A stretch of DNA of 15,041 nucleotides, taken from JAOAFT01 sp035390885. GTDB lineage: Bacteria > Bacteroidota > Ignavibacteria > UBA10030. The stretch covers positions 1-15,041 of the forward strand of contig DAOOUW010000043.1 in the NCBI GenBank assembly GCA_035390885.1. The letters are read 5' to 3'. Of this stretch, positions 6,912 through 14,490 are shown in pieces. Below the pieces are notes generated by a model, which worked only from the letters and a program-made list of their open reading frames with translations, did no database searches and was not told where the DNA came from. The position numbers were made by a program, and so were the translations under genes. Position 1 is the first letter of the stretch. Each line of letters opens with the position of its first letter.

Positions 6912-7921
6912 AATACTTTATCGAAAAATGTTTGAACAATGAACATCTCACAACATCTGAAGCAGCCGATGCTCTCGACACAATAATGAGTGGCAATGCA
7001 ACCGATATACAGATTGCAGGTTTGCTTATCGCATTGCGCTCGAAAGGAGAAACGGTTGATGAATTGGTTGGCTTTGCCAAGATGATGCGGTCGAAGGCAA
7101 TTCCGATTGCTATCGAAGATCCAGATGCGATCGATATGTGTGGAACTGGCGGAGATGGCGCGGGTACTTTTAATATTTCTACTGTAGCATCGTTTGTAGT
7201 TGCTGGCGCAGGCGTTACGGTAGCAAAGCATGGAAATCGCGCAGTTTCCAGCCACTGCGGGAGCGCGGATTTGCTATCATCGTTAGGCGTAAAGATCGAT
7301 TTAGAGCCCGAGAAGGTTGCCGAGTCAATCAATAAAATTGGAATTGGATTTCTCTTTGCGCCAAAATTTCATCCTGCAATGAAGTATGCAGCGAAGGCAC
7401 GCACGGAGTTAGGCGTCAAAACAATTTTTAATATTCTTGGTCCCATTACAAATCCTTGCGGCGTTAAGAAGCAACTTATTGGCACATTCAATCCGGAAAT
7501 CGCTCAAAAAATTGCTCATGCCTTGTTACCGCTTGGATCCGACCATGCGTGCGTCGTATACAACTATGATGGCGTGGATGAAATTACGCTGTCGAATGTT
7601 ACTTCGGTATTCGAAGTAAAAGATGGAACACGAGAAAAAGTTTATAAAGTGTCGCCAGAAACATTCGGAATGAGGAAGCAAACTTTGCAGCACGTAAAGA
7701 CATCCGGGAAAGAAGAAAATGTAAAGATTGCAATGAGTGTTTTGAAAAACGAACCATCGTCTGCCAGAGATGTTGTTGTTGCAAATGCGGCGTATGGAAT
7801 TTATGTGTCGGGGAAAGCAAAATCTGTTGATAATGGAATTGCTATGGCTCAGGAATCGCTCGAGAGCGGACGAGCTTATCAAAAATTACAACAACTGATC
7901 GATTTTTCGAATGCAGCATGA
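6908..7921 (+). CDS. trpD: anthranilate phosphoribosyltransferase
   Basis: TrpD transfers the phosphoribosyl group of PRPP to anthranilate, the second step of the pathway. The 337-residue length matches the family. The PRPP-binding CGTGGDGAGTFNIST (78-92), KHGNRAVSS (107-115) and CGSAD (117-121) are intact. FHPAMKY (154-160) and NILGPITNP (175-183) hold anthranilate-site residues, and DGVDE (221-225) supplies the Mg ligands. The start at 6908 overlaps the trpG stop as ATGA and has a full AGGAGG at 6893-6898, the strongest ribosome binding site in the operon. Confidence 0.98.
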   Translation: MKYFIEKCLNNEHLTTSEAADALDTIMSGNATDIQIAGLLIALRSKGETVDELVGFAKMMRSKAIPIAIEDPDAIDMCGTGGDGAGTFNISTVASFVVAGAGVTVAKHGNRAVSSHCGSADLLSSLGVKIDLEPEKVAESINKIGIGFLFAPKFHPAMKYAAKARTELGVKTIFNILGPITNPCGVKKQLIGTFNPEIAQKIAHALLPLGSDHACVVYNYDGVDEITLSNVTSVFEVKDGTREKVYKVSPETFGMRKQTLQHVKTSGKEENVKIAMSVLKNEPSSARDVVVANAAYGIYVSGKAKSVDNGIAMAQESLESGRAYQKLQQLIDFSNAA

Positions 7922-8712
7922 ATTTCCTTACTACAATTCTTGAGCAGAAGCGAAAGCGACTCGAAGCTGCAAAAAAATTGCAGCCAATCGAAGCCCTCAA
8001 AGATATGGAATGGTTCCATCGAGAAACAATTTCACTGTGCGATGCGCTGGCTCGACAACAAATTGGCGTTATTGCAGAAATGAAGAAAGCTTCGCCCTCG
8101 AAAGGGATTCTTCGTCAGCAGTATGATCCTGTTTCAATTGCAAAATCATACATAATGAATGGAGCCTCTGCAATTTCTGTGCTTACGGAAGAAGATTTTT
8201 TCTCGGGCAATCTTGAACATTTGAAGGCTGTTCGCTCATCCGTCTTGTGCCCACTGTTGCGGAAAGATTTTCTCACTGATTCCTACGAGCTCTATGAAGC
8301 AAAAGCGTACGGCGCCGATGCAGTTTTGCTAATTGTTGCAGCATGTGAACGGTCACGACTTCTTGATCTATTGTTCGAAGCAAAAGAACTTGGATTAGAA
8401 GCCGTTGTTGAAGTTCATTCAATTTATGAACTTGAAATGCTTCCGTCATTGTCATCCATTACTTTGCTTGGAGTTAATAATAGAGATTTGACGACATTTG
8501 CAGTCGACCTTACGACGGCGCTTCGGATTAAAAAAGAAATTCCCGAACATATTACACTCATAAGTGAAAGTGGAATTCAACGAGGATCTGATATCCGGAT
8601 GCTTTACAATGAAGGCATTAAAAATTTTCTCATCGGTGAAGCATTTATGCGAGCCACAGATCCGGGTGTTGCGTTACGAAATTTAATAGATGAATCAAGA
8701 ATCTTGTTATGA
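7918..8712 (+). CDS. trpC: indole-3-glycerol-phosphate synthase
   Basis: TrpC closes the indole ring: CdRP becomes indole-3-glycerol phosphate with loss of CO2 and water. The 264-residue beta/alpha barrel shows VIAEMKKASPSKG (51-63) with catalytic Glu54 and Lys56, LLRKDF (113-118) with Lys116, VVEVH (163-167) with Glu165, GVNNRDL (185-191) with Asn187, and SESGI (216-220). It is monofunctional, with PRAI encoded by the next gene rather than fused as in enterobacteria. The start overlaps the trpD stop as ATGA. Only a poor ribosome binding site precedes it, so coupled re-initiation is likely. Confidence 0.97.
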   Translation: MNFLTTILEQKRKRLEAAKKLQPIEALKDMEWFHRETISLCDALARQQIGVIAEMKKASPSKGILRQQYDPVSIAKSYIMNGASAISVLTEEDFFSGNLEHLKAVRSSVLCPLLRKDFLTDSYELYEAKAYGADAVLLIVAACERSRLLDLLFEAKELGLEAVVEVHSIYELEMLPSLSSITLLGVNNRDLTTFAVDLTTALRIKKEIPEHITLISESGIQRGSDIRMLYNEGIKNFLIGEAFMRATDPGVALRNLIDESRILL

Positions 8713-9335
8713 TTATTAAAATTTGTGGCATTACTCAGGAAAAAGACGCCCTCTATGCATCGGAACTCGGAGCAACAGCTTTAGGATTTATTTTTGTCTC
8801 GACCAGTCCGAGATATATTGAACCAGCAATAGCAGCGGACATCTATCAAGCGGTAAAGGTGCGATTTGGAGAACAATCGCCACAGTTCGTTGGAGTCTTT
8901 GTCAATGCAACGCGTTCATACATCAACGATGTTTTGCAGGAGGTACCGCTCGATTGCATACAATTCCATGGCGATGAATTGCCCAACGAAATTCAGGGCT
9001 ACTCTCAAAGAATATGGAAAGCGTTTCGTGTCTCTAATGCTTTTCAACCGCTCATTTTAAAAGATTATGATGCCGAAGCGTGCGTTCTGGATACGTACGA
9101 GTCGCAAATGTATGGTGGAACAGGTCGAACATTCAATTGGCGAAAGGCTGTAGAAGCAAAGCAGTACTGTAATGTTATTCTTAGCGGTGGACTTTGTTCG
9201 CAAAACATTCATAGCGCTATTGAGGTTGTTCAACCTTATGGAATCGATGTGAATAGCGGCGTTGAACTATCGCCGGGTAAAAAAGATCACAAAAAGTTAG
9301 AACTGTTATTTCAAGAACTTCAAAGAAGGAAATAA
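8709..9335 (+). CDS. trpF: phosphoribosylanthranilate isomerase
   Basis: TrpF catalyses the Amadori rearrangement of phosphoribosylanthranilate to CdRP, the step before TrpC. The 208-residue barrel carries KICGIT (4-9) with the general base Cys6, GFIFVSTSPRYI (26-37), VGVFVN (61-66), IQFHGDE (84-90), VLDTY (126-130) with the acid Asp128, GGTGRTFNW (136-144), and the phosphate-binding ILSGGL (157-162) and GIDVNSGVE (178-186). It overlaps trpC as ATGA and has no clear ribosome binding site of its own. Confidence 0.97.
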   Translation: MIIKICGITQEKDALYASELGATALGFIFVSTSPRYIEPAIAADIYQAVKVRFGEQSPQFVGVFVNATRSYINDVLQEVPLDCIQFHGDELPNEIQGYSQRIWKAFRVSNAFQPLILKDYDAEACVLDTYESQMYGGTGRTFNWRKAVEAKQYCNVILSGGLCSQNIHSAIEVVQPYGIDVNSGVELSPGKKDHKKLELLFQELQRRK

Positions 9336-9338
9336 TCT

Positions 9339-10538
9339 ATGAAAAAAAGATACCAGGCGCCGAATGAAAACGGATACTATGGTTCATACGGCGGAAAATT
9401 TGTTCCTGAAACGTTAATCGAACCTTTGCGTCAACTTGAGCAATTGTATCGGCAGGCAATGAAGGACAGCTCTTTTAAAAGAGAGTATTTGCAAATTCTG
9501 ACGGAGTATGCCGGAAGGCCTACGCCATTGACGTACGCCGAGCGATTAACGAAGCATTATGGAAAAGCAAAGATTTTTCTCAAACGTGAAGATTTATGCC
9601 ATACTGGCGCTCACAAAATTAACAACGTCGTTGGTCAAATGCTCTTAGCGCTGCGTTCGAAGAAAAAGCGAGTCATAGCAGAAACAGGAGCAGGACAGCA
9701 CGGAGTTGCAGCGGCAACTGTTGCGGCAAAATTTGGATTGCAGTGTGTGGTGTATATGGGAGAAGAAGATATTCATCGTCAGCGATTGAATGTCTATAGA
9801 ATGAAAATGTTAGGCGCTGAAGTTGTTCCTGTGTTGTCTGGAAGCAGAACGTTGAAAGATGCAACGAGCGAAGCAATTCGAGATTGGGTTACAAATGTTG
9901 AAAATTCATTCTATGTCATTGGATCCGTTGTAGGTCCCCACCCTTATCCGATGATTGTACGAAATTTTCAATCAATTATTGGAGAGGAAGTAAAAAAACA
10001 ATTAGGAAAGATGGAGCGATTTAAGAAAACATATCTCGTTGCCTGTGTCGGCGGTGGAAGTAATGCCGCTGGATTATTCTATCCATTTGTAAATGATGAT
10101 GTGAAGATGTTCGGCGTTGAAGCCGCAGGACTTGGATTAGAGAGTGGACACCATTCGGCATCATTAGGAAAAGGTTCGCCAGGGGTTCTTCACGGAGCGC
10201 TCAGTTATGTATTGCAGGATCAAAATGGACAGATTTCGCCGGTTTATTCCATCTCTGCTGGACTCGATTATCCAGGCGTTGGTCCTGAACACAGCTATTT
10301 CAAGGAGCTCGGACTTGTTCAGTATGCAGTTGCAACAGATGAAGAGGCGCTTACAGCATCGCAACTTCTTGCAAGGACAGAAGGAATTATTCCAGCGCTC
10401 GAATCTGCCCACGCACTCGCATACCTTGAAACACTAATGCCCCGGACAAAAAAAGGAGAGTGCGTTGTTGTAAATCTCTCGGGACGCGGAGATAAAGATA
10501 TGGAAACCTATATGGAGAAGTTACAGTATGAAAAGTGA
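9339..10538 (+). CDS. trpB: tryptophan synthase beta chain (classical TrpB1)
   Basis: TrpB joins indole, channelled from TrpA, with L-serine to form tryptophan. The 399-residue length and all key residues are classical: HTGAHKINN (88-96) with PLP Lys93, AETGAGQHG (114-122) with catalytic Glu115, GEEDIHRQRLNVYRMK (141-156) of the communication region, GGGSN (238-242), SAGLDYPGVGPEH (306-318) and NLSGRGDKD (379-387). AAGGA at 9326-9330 precedes the start, three bases after the trpF stop. It overlaps trpA by 11 bases, as expected for partners of one alpha2-beta2 complex. This is the TrpA partner, unlike the TrpB2 gene at the front of the operon. Confidence 0.98.
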   Translation: MKKRYQAPNENGYYGSYGGKFVPETLIEPLRQLEQLYRQAMKDSSFKREYLQILTEYAGRPTPLTYAERLTKHYGKAKIFLKREDLCHTGAHKINNVVGQMLLALRSKKKRVIAETGAGQHGVAAATVAAKFGLQCVVYMGEEDIHRQRLNVYRMKMLGAEVVPVLSGSRTLKDATSEAIRDWVTNVENSFYVIGSVVGPHPYPMIVRNFQSIIGEEVKKQLGKMERFKKTYLVACVGGGSNAAGLFYPFVNDDVKMFGVEAAGLGLESGHHSASLGKGSPGVLHGALSYVLQDQNGQISPVYSISAGLDYPGVGPEHSYFKELGLVQYAVATDEEALTASQLLARTEGIIPALESAHALAYLETLMPRTKKGECVVVNLSGRGDKDMETYMEKLQYEK

Positions 10539-11331
10539 TTTGAATCTTTTGGAACCGCTTTTACACATCGAAGAAAAATTTTTGGAATTACGTCAACAGA
10601 ATAAGAAAGCTCTGACGATTTTTTTGACGGCAGGATATCCCAAGAAGGAATCAACTGTGCCTCTTGCGCTTCTCTGTGCAGAAGCTGGAGTCGATATTCT
10701 GGAAATTGGCATGCCTTTTTCCGATCCGCTTGCCGATGGTCCGGTAATCCAGGAATGCTCACAGCAAGCTTTACTCAATGGAGTAACGTTGCCGTGGATT
10801 TTTGAGCAGGTAAAAGATATTCGTCATCATACAAATATTCCTATCGTTCTCATGGGGTACTTAAGTCCGATTTTACGGTACGGAGTTGATAAATTTTTTG
10901 CAGACGCACATTCTGCTGGTGTTGATGGCTTAATTTTGCCTGAAGTGCCGCTTGAAGAAGTTGCTAGATTTGAAGGGAGCGCTAAAAGTAATGCAATTGC
11001 ACTTATATTATTAGTTACGCCGACAACTCCTTCGGTTCGTGTAAGAGAAATCGATAAAAAAACGAGAGGATTCCTTTACTGCGTTTCTGCGACAGGCGTT
11101 ACTGGACACTCGGCTGCCGAAGATGAAGTAATAAAGCATGTCAGTCGGATAAAAAAAATTGCAAAGCATCCAGTGCTAGTAGGTTTTGGAATTAATAATG
11201 CAGAACAAGCTCATGCCATTAGTTCTGTCGCTGATGGAATTATCATTGGAAGCGCCTTCCTAAAATTAGTGAAAGAAAGCTCGATGGATTCCGTTGCCCA
11301 GTGGTTACGCGGAATACGAGCCGAAATGTAA
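10528..11331 (+). CDS. trpA: tryptophan synthase alpha chain
   Basis: TrpA cleaves indole-3-glycerol phosphate to indole and glyceraldehyde 3-phosphate and channels indole to TrpB. The 267-residue TIM barrel shows TIFLTAGYP (30-38), LEIGMPFSDPLADGP (58-72) with catalytic Glu59 and Asp70 at the family spacing of 11, and LPEVPLEE (137-144). It also shows LLVTPTTP (161-168), YCVSATGVTG (184-193) and the phosphate-binding VGFGI (218-222) and GIIIGSA (237-243). The start lies inside trpB (11-base overlap), with GGAGA at 10514-10518. It is the last trp gene; no convincing terminator follows. Confidence 0.97.
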   Translation: MKSDLNLLEPLLHIEEKFLELRQQNKKALTIFLTAGYPKKESTVPLALLCAEAGVDILEIGMPFSDPLADGPVIQECSQQALLNGVTLPWIFEQVKDIRHHTNIPIVLMGYLSPILRYGVDKFFADAHSAGVDGLILPEVPLEEVARFEGSAKSNAIALILLVTPTTPSVRVREIDKKTRGFLYCVSATGVTGHSAAEDEVIKHVSRIKKIAKHPVLVGFGINNAEQAHAISSVADGIIIGSAFLKLVKESSMDSVAQWLRGIRAEM

Positions 11332-11635
11332 ATTGTACGAAAATAGTATTCTCTTGCAGTGATTCCAAAATATTTATTAGGAACTGGCAAAGTGAATGAG
11401 GGTGCCTTTGAGATAACATTCTGTGGCTAAAGTAAGATGCAGTATACATCGAATCCACCGGTACAAATGCTTTGCATTAGGAAGTTGGATAAGCACACAC
11501 TCAGGGAAGAAGGTTCTTAAACTCTCCGTATCAGGCGCTAAAAGGCAGTGGCTAGATGGTCTGTTCTCGAAAGTTACCTCTTTAGAACCCCCTTTTCTTA
11601 TTTCTAGTGCATAATCTGGGTTTAACAAAGTAATT
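11332..11635 (+). other. spacer after trpA without a convincing gene
   Basis: No RNA gene, strong hairpin or intrinsic terminator is visible. A minus-strand frame with a TTG start (11628-11377, 83 codons) overlaps a plus-strand frame (11423-11614, 63 codons). Both are open over the same bases, neither has a good ribosome binding site, and I recognise neither product. This is what a degenerate gene or a conserved non-coding repeat would look like. The trp transcript may run into this region. Confidence 0.4.
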
Positions 11636-12118
11636 TTATTTCGGCTTACAAAATCCTATTCTATCAAGATACTCATGAATTGTAATCGCCGTATCATAAG
11701 GCCAGTTAAACACTCTGATTCTCTTCTCATAAGTGTTTACAGTATCATATCCTTCGAAATAATAGAATCGCCAGCAAGGGATACTATCTTCCTGCTCCCA
11801 TAACTTATTGATATATATACCTATTTGCGTTATACAACCATAATAACCTTTTTCGTTTGCCGTATCCCTCAAAGTGTCAAAAGCAGAAGGAGTTTGAAAG
11901 TTGTGTTGTCGTGCCCAACTCATATTTTTTTTAGGATAATATGTAATTGATAAAATCTCAACCGCTCTGATAGCTGTATCTCCATGATTTACGAACCAAT
12001 ACTCAATATCAAAATATTCCGGTTCAGTAATTATAGGATTACTATCCTTGTTACAACTGTAACTAGTAATAATAAGTATGAGTAACATCAAAGTGAGTAC
12101 ATATTTCAAATGAGACAT
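11636..12118 (-). CDS. small lipoprotein of unknown function
   Basis: This 160-residue protein is not recognised. Residues 4-21 are a hydrophobic signal followed by Cys22 (SYSCNKDS), a relaxed lipobox, so it is probably lipid-anchored and exported. The mature part begins with a short polar linker and then reads as beta-rich, aromatic sequence (EYFDIEYWFVNHGDTAI near 34-50; RFYYFEGYDTV near 117-127). It has four further Cys residues (95, 114 and 157 among them) that could form disulphides. GAGG lies 7-10 bases before the ATG, which supports this start. It follows the decayed lipoprotein gene on the same strand and may belong to the same former cluster. It is unlike the trp genes in style, with more AT-rich codons. 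Confidence 0.75.
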   Translation of the reverse strand: MSHLKYVLTLMLLILIITSYSCNKDSNPIITEPEYFDIEYWFVNHGDTAIRAVEILSITYYPKKNMSWARQHNFQTPSAFDTLRDTANEKGYYGCITQIGIYINKLWEQEDSIPCWRFYYFEGYDTVNTYEKRIRVFNWPYDTAITIHEYLDRIGFCKPK

Positions 12119-12165
12119 ATTTAACCTCGTATATATTTTAGTATTTTATCCAATTCTATTTTGAG

Positions 12166-12670
12166 CTATCTTTTTTCTCCTATGACAGCCACCGCTTTGG
12201 CATTATTTGCTCCTACCGCAATAACCAGATTGCCTTGTATAGATACACTTGTATAACTCCCATAATCAAGCCCTGTTTGTTCTATCAAAGAATTCCACGT
12301 TAAACCACCAATGTAAGCATTCTCCATACGCTCCAACAACAAACACTGAATTAAGTCCTATCCGTCGAATTTTTGTCGTAGCATATAGCGGGCCGTTTCT
12401 CCACTTATCATCAGATAATGAACGTTTCTCATATATTCCGTCCCCTACAATATAATAATGTCTGTTTGGAACAAATCATACCCCAAAAAGCTCATTTATT
12501 GGATCGATCGGATTCGTTTGCTACCGTGCTTTTAATCTTAAATATTCCCTGCCCTATTGGATAATTTTGTGTACTACTGCAAGAATTTCATTTCCTGAAC
12601 TTATATAATCTGCCGTTGTCTGTGGTATCGCTAAATAACTTTCAATTATTAATTGCATTTTGACTCTCAT
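12166..12670 (-). pseudogene. frameshifted remnant of a beta-propeller-like lipoprotein gene
   Basis: Reading back from 12670, frame one gives a start with an upstream GGAGGG and 38 codons containing YISSGNEILAVVH, then TAG at 12556-12554. Further in-frame stops lie at 12523-12521 and 12478-12476. The segment GIFKIKS (near 12540-12520) is in another frame. Frame one then resumes with PINELFGV, stop, FVPNRHYYIVGDGIYEK and NSVFVVGAYGECLHW. At about 12309 the frame shifts again to GGLTWNS and ends IAVGANNAKAVAVIGEKR, stop at 12168-12166. The tail parallels residues 374-435 of the intact neighbour, which has NDITLAGDYAMVWHYNGVSW and then VIVVGERLGAGALIISGRK. At least two frameshifts and three nonsense codons make this a decayed paralogue, N-terminally truncated. 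Confidence 0.8.
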
Positions 12671-12706
12671 TTTAACAACCCTCCTTATTTATGTGTTGTT
12701 TATTTA

Positions 12707-14014
12707 TTAATTCTTTCTACCACTTATAATGAGTGCACCAGCCCCTAACCGTTCACCAACTACTATTACATTACCGCCTTTCTGTGAAATACTATAAAGC
12801 CTGTCACTAATATTACCTAACTGATAATAATAACGCCATGAAACACCATTATAATGCCACACCATCGCATAATCTCCAGCAAGTGTGATATCATTACGTG
12901 CCGAACCTCTTAGTGAATAGGCAAAATGCCCAAGCTCAACTGGTTCTATTCTCACTAAATCTTTGACTAATAATGACTGCCGAAAAACATAGCCTGTTCC
13001 AGACAATATTACTTCTTTGGAATCTGCCATCCATACTGTATTGAGCTTCCCAAAATATACAGATGTGGGAGGAGCTGTTTTTTTATCCCATACTTTTTGC
13101 ATCCCGTTACCAACTTTCCTTAATATTATTCCTCCTCCTTCCCAATTCCATCCACAAGTCCATACCTCTCTTCCATCTGGACTGCCATATATATCATACA
13201 AATCTACTTCTGTCCCACTCTCTATCTTACCCCAACTCCTCCCATCGTAATGTGCAATCAAGCCATTGTTCCCGACTGCGTATAAATCATTGCTCGAACT
13301 ACCCCATAGCTTGTTAATTGACATAGATACTTCTGAAGGCAAGCAAAATTTATCTACTTGTATTCCATTTTTAAGTATCGCAATTTTATCTCCTGATGAA
13401 CTAATCCATATCTCATCATCAAATGAAAATATAGCTTTTGCTGGATAGGCTGTTAAACTTGGAGAACCACATACCGTTGGAAAATAAACTCTCATCAACT
13501 CCCATGTTTTCCCATTCCACTTCGCTGCGTTGTATATCTGGTAATCCTTCGTGTAATCCTGATATATCTCCCCAACAGCATACGCCAGCGTGTCATTGAT
13601 AATCGCTACATCATATAAATAACTACTGCCGGTGCCATCTCCTAATGTGTATATCTGCCATGAAAAATCGTGACTTGTCGTGTCCATCGTCTCTGCTATC
13701 GTCTGTGCGCTCTTCCCTCCCTCTAATAATAATGCTGTATAAACGTAACGATGCGATGGTAAAAGACTGTCATCGACAAGAGTCATTTCGTTTGTTGTGA
13801 GCGTCAGTGTATCGAGCGTTACGGTGTCTCGAGTCAGTACTATCCTTGAATGAATACTATTCCGTGTACTTATCTGTAGCCATACTTCTGTGCAGCTTAC
13901 ATCTTCCACTGTTAAACTTAACTCTGCCTTCCCTGTACCAACATTATCAGAGCAAACCAATTGCATCAATGCACATAGTACGAGAGCGATCTTCATTATC
14001 CATTGGCGAGTCAT
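12707..14014 (-). CDS. secreted beta-propeller-like lipoprotein, function unknown
   Basis: The 435-residue protein opens with a signal segment (1-20) and Cys21 in QLVCSDN, a loose lipobox, so surface or periplasmic lipid anchoring is likely. Residues about 29-112 look like a fibronectin-III-like beta sandwich. From about 117 to the end come repeated units of the type xxDVxxxxxTLAYAVG...WNGKTW: 133-171, 233-261 (INKLWGSSSNDLYAVGNNG...YDGRSW) and 364-393 (YSLRGSARNDITLAGDY...YNGVSW). These are typical of propeller blades. Relatives are often labelled glucosyltransferase in databases; I see no glycosyltransferase motif, so I avoid that name. AGAAGGA lies 9-15 bases before the ATG at 14014 and favours this start over Met7. 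A decayed paralogue follows 37 bases downstream, so the locus once held at least two copies. Confidence 0.85.
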   Translation of the reverse strand: MTRQWIMKIALVLCALMQLVCSDNVGTGKAELSLTVEDVSCTEVWLQISTRNSIHSRIVLTRDTVTLDTLTLTTNEMTLVDDSLLPSHRYVYTALLLEGGKSAQTIAETMDTTSHDFSWQIYTLGDGTGSSYLYDVAIINDTLAYAVGEIYQDYTKDYQIYNAAKWNGKTWELMRVYFPTVCGSPSLTAYPAKAIFSFDDEIWISSSGDKIAILKNGIQVDKFCLPSEVSMSINKLWGSSSNDLYAVGNNGLIAHYDGRSWGKIESGTEVDLYDIYGSPDGREVWTCGWNWEGGGIILRKVGNGMQKVWDKKTAPPTSVYFGKLNTVWMADSKEVILSGTGYVFRQSLLVKDLVRIEPVELGHFAYSLRGSARNDITLAGDYAMVWHYNGVSWRYYYQLGNISDRLYSISQKGGNVIVVGERLGAGALIISGRKN

Positions 14015-14069
14015 AGAGAGAGTCCTTCTTCAGTGTGTTCTTTTGCCTCTTTATTGTTCTCTTTACTTA

Positions 14070-14118
14070 TTAAGGTTACAGAAAAAAACCTTAATTTCAC
14101 CTCCCCATCTTTGATGGG
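14070..14118. repeat. two short perfect inverted repeats upstream of the lipoprotein gene
   Basis: TTAAGGTT (14070-14077) and AACCTTAA (14087-14094) form an 8-bp stem with a 9-base loop. CCCATC (14104-14109) and GATGGG (14113-14118) form a 6-bp stem with a 3-base loop. Both lie in the probable 5' UTR of the minus-strand lipoprotein gene starting at 14014. On that strand TTGACT (14148-14143) is a possible -35 box, but no good -10 box stands at the right distance. Confidence 0.5.
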
Positions 14119-14149
14119 TATATTGGGATGTTATGTATAAAAAGTCAAG

Positions 14150-14400
14150 GGATATTTTTCACGCAGATTGCGCAGATGAACGCAGATTGTTCATTAGAAA
14201 ATGTTGCCTCGATACGCTCTTCGGGTGCCTCGGCAACTGAATTCGCTGGCGGTGGGTAATTAGAGCGATGGCAAGCGCCAAAGTCGCCGCGAAAATATTC
14301 TGCCACCCACAGGTTTACCTGTGGGTAAAAAAACCGAGAAGTCGTTGCCTCGATATACCTTACGTTTTCTCGACTACAAAATAAAACGGTGGCTAAAATA
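14150..14400. repeat. repeat-rich spacer between lipoprotein gene and aroB
   Basis: Three near-tandem CGCAGAT(T/G) units occupy 14162-14169, 14171-14178 and 14181-14188. The 12-mer GTTGCCTCGATA occurs directly repeated at 14203-14214 and 14344-14355. Arms GTTGCC (14203-14208) and GGCAAC (14232-14237) form an inverted repeat. A perfect palindrome with 10-base arms (ACCCACAGGT at 14305-14314 and ACCTGTGGGT at 14317-14326) follows. No gene is visible. This combination looks like a dispersed intergenic element, but only other genome copies could show that. Confidence 0.55.
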
Positions 14401-14490
14401 GGTATAATACCTTATTAAAATCAATTTTTTCTATCCTATTGTGTCCTTACTCTTTATAAATAAGGTTAATCATTTGGGATGAAAAAGCTA

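Noticed and set aside
12249..12455. Plus-strand 68-codon frame in the spacer
   Set aside because: It is antisense to the lipoprotein remnant, which has recognisable family sequence on the minus strand.
14305..14333. Palindrome followed by seven A as an intrinsic terminator
   Set aside because: On the plus strand an A-run, not a U-run, follows. On the minus strand the U-run comes before the stem, so the order is wrong for termination on either strand.
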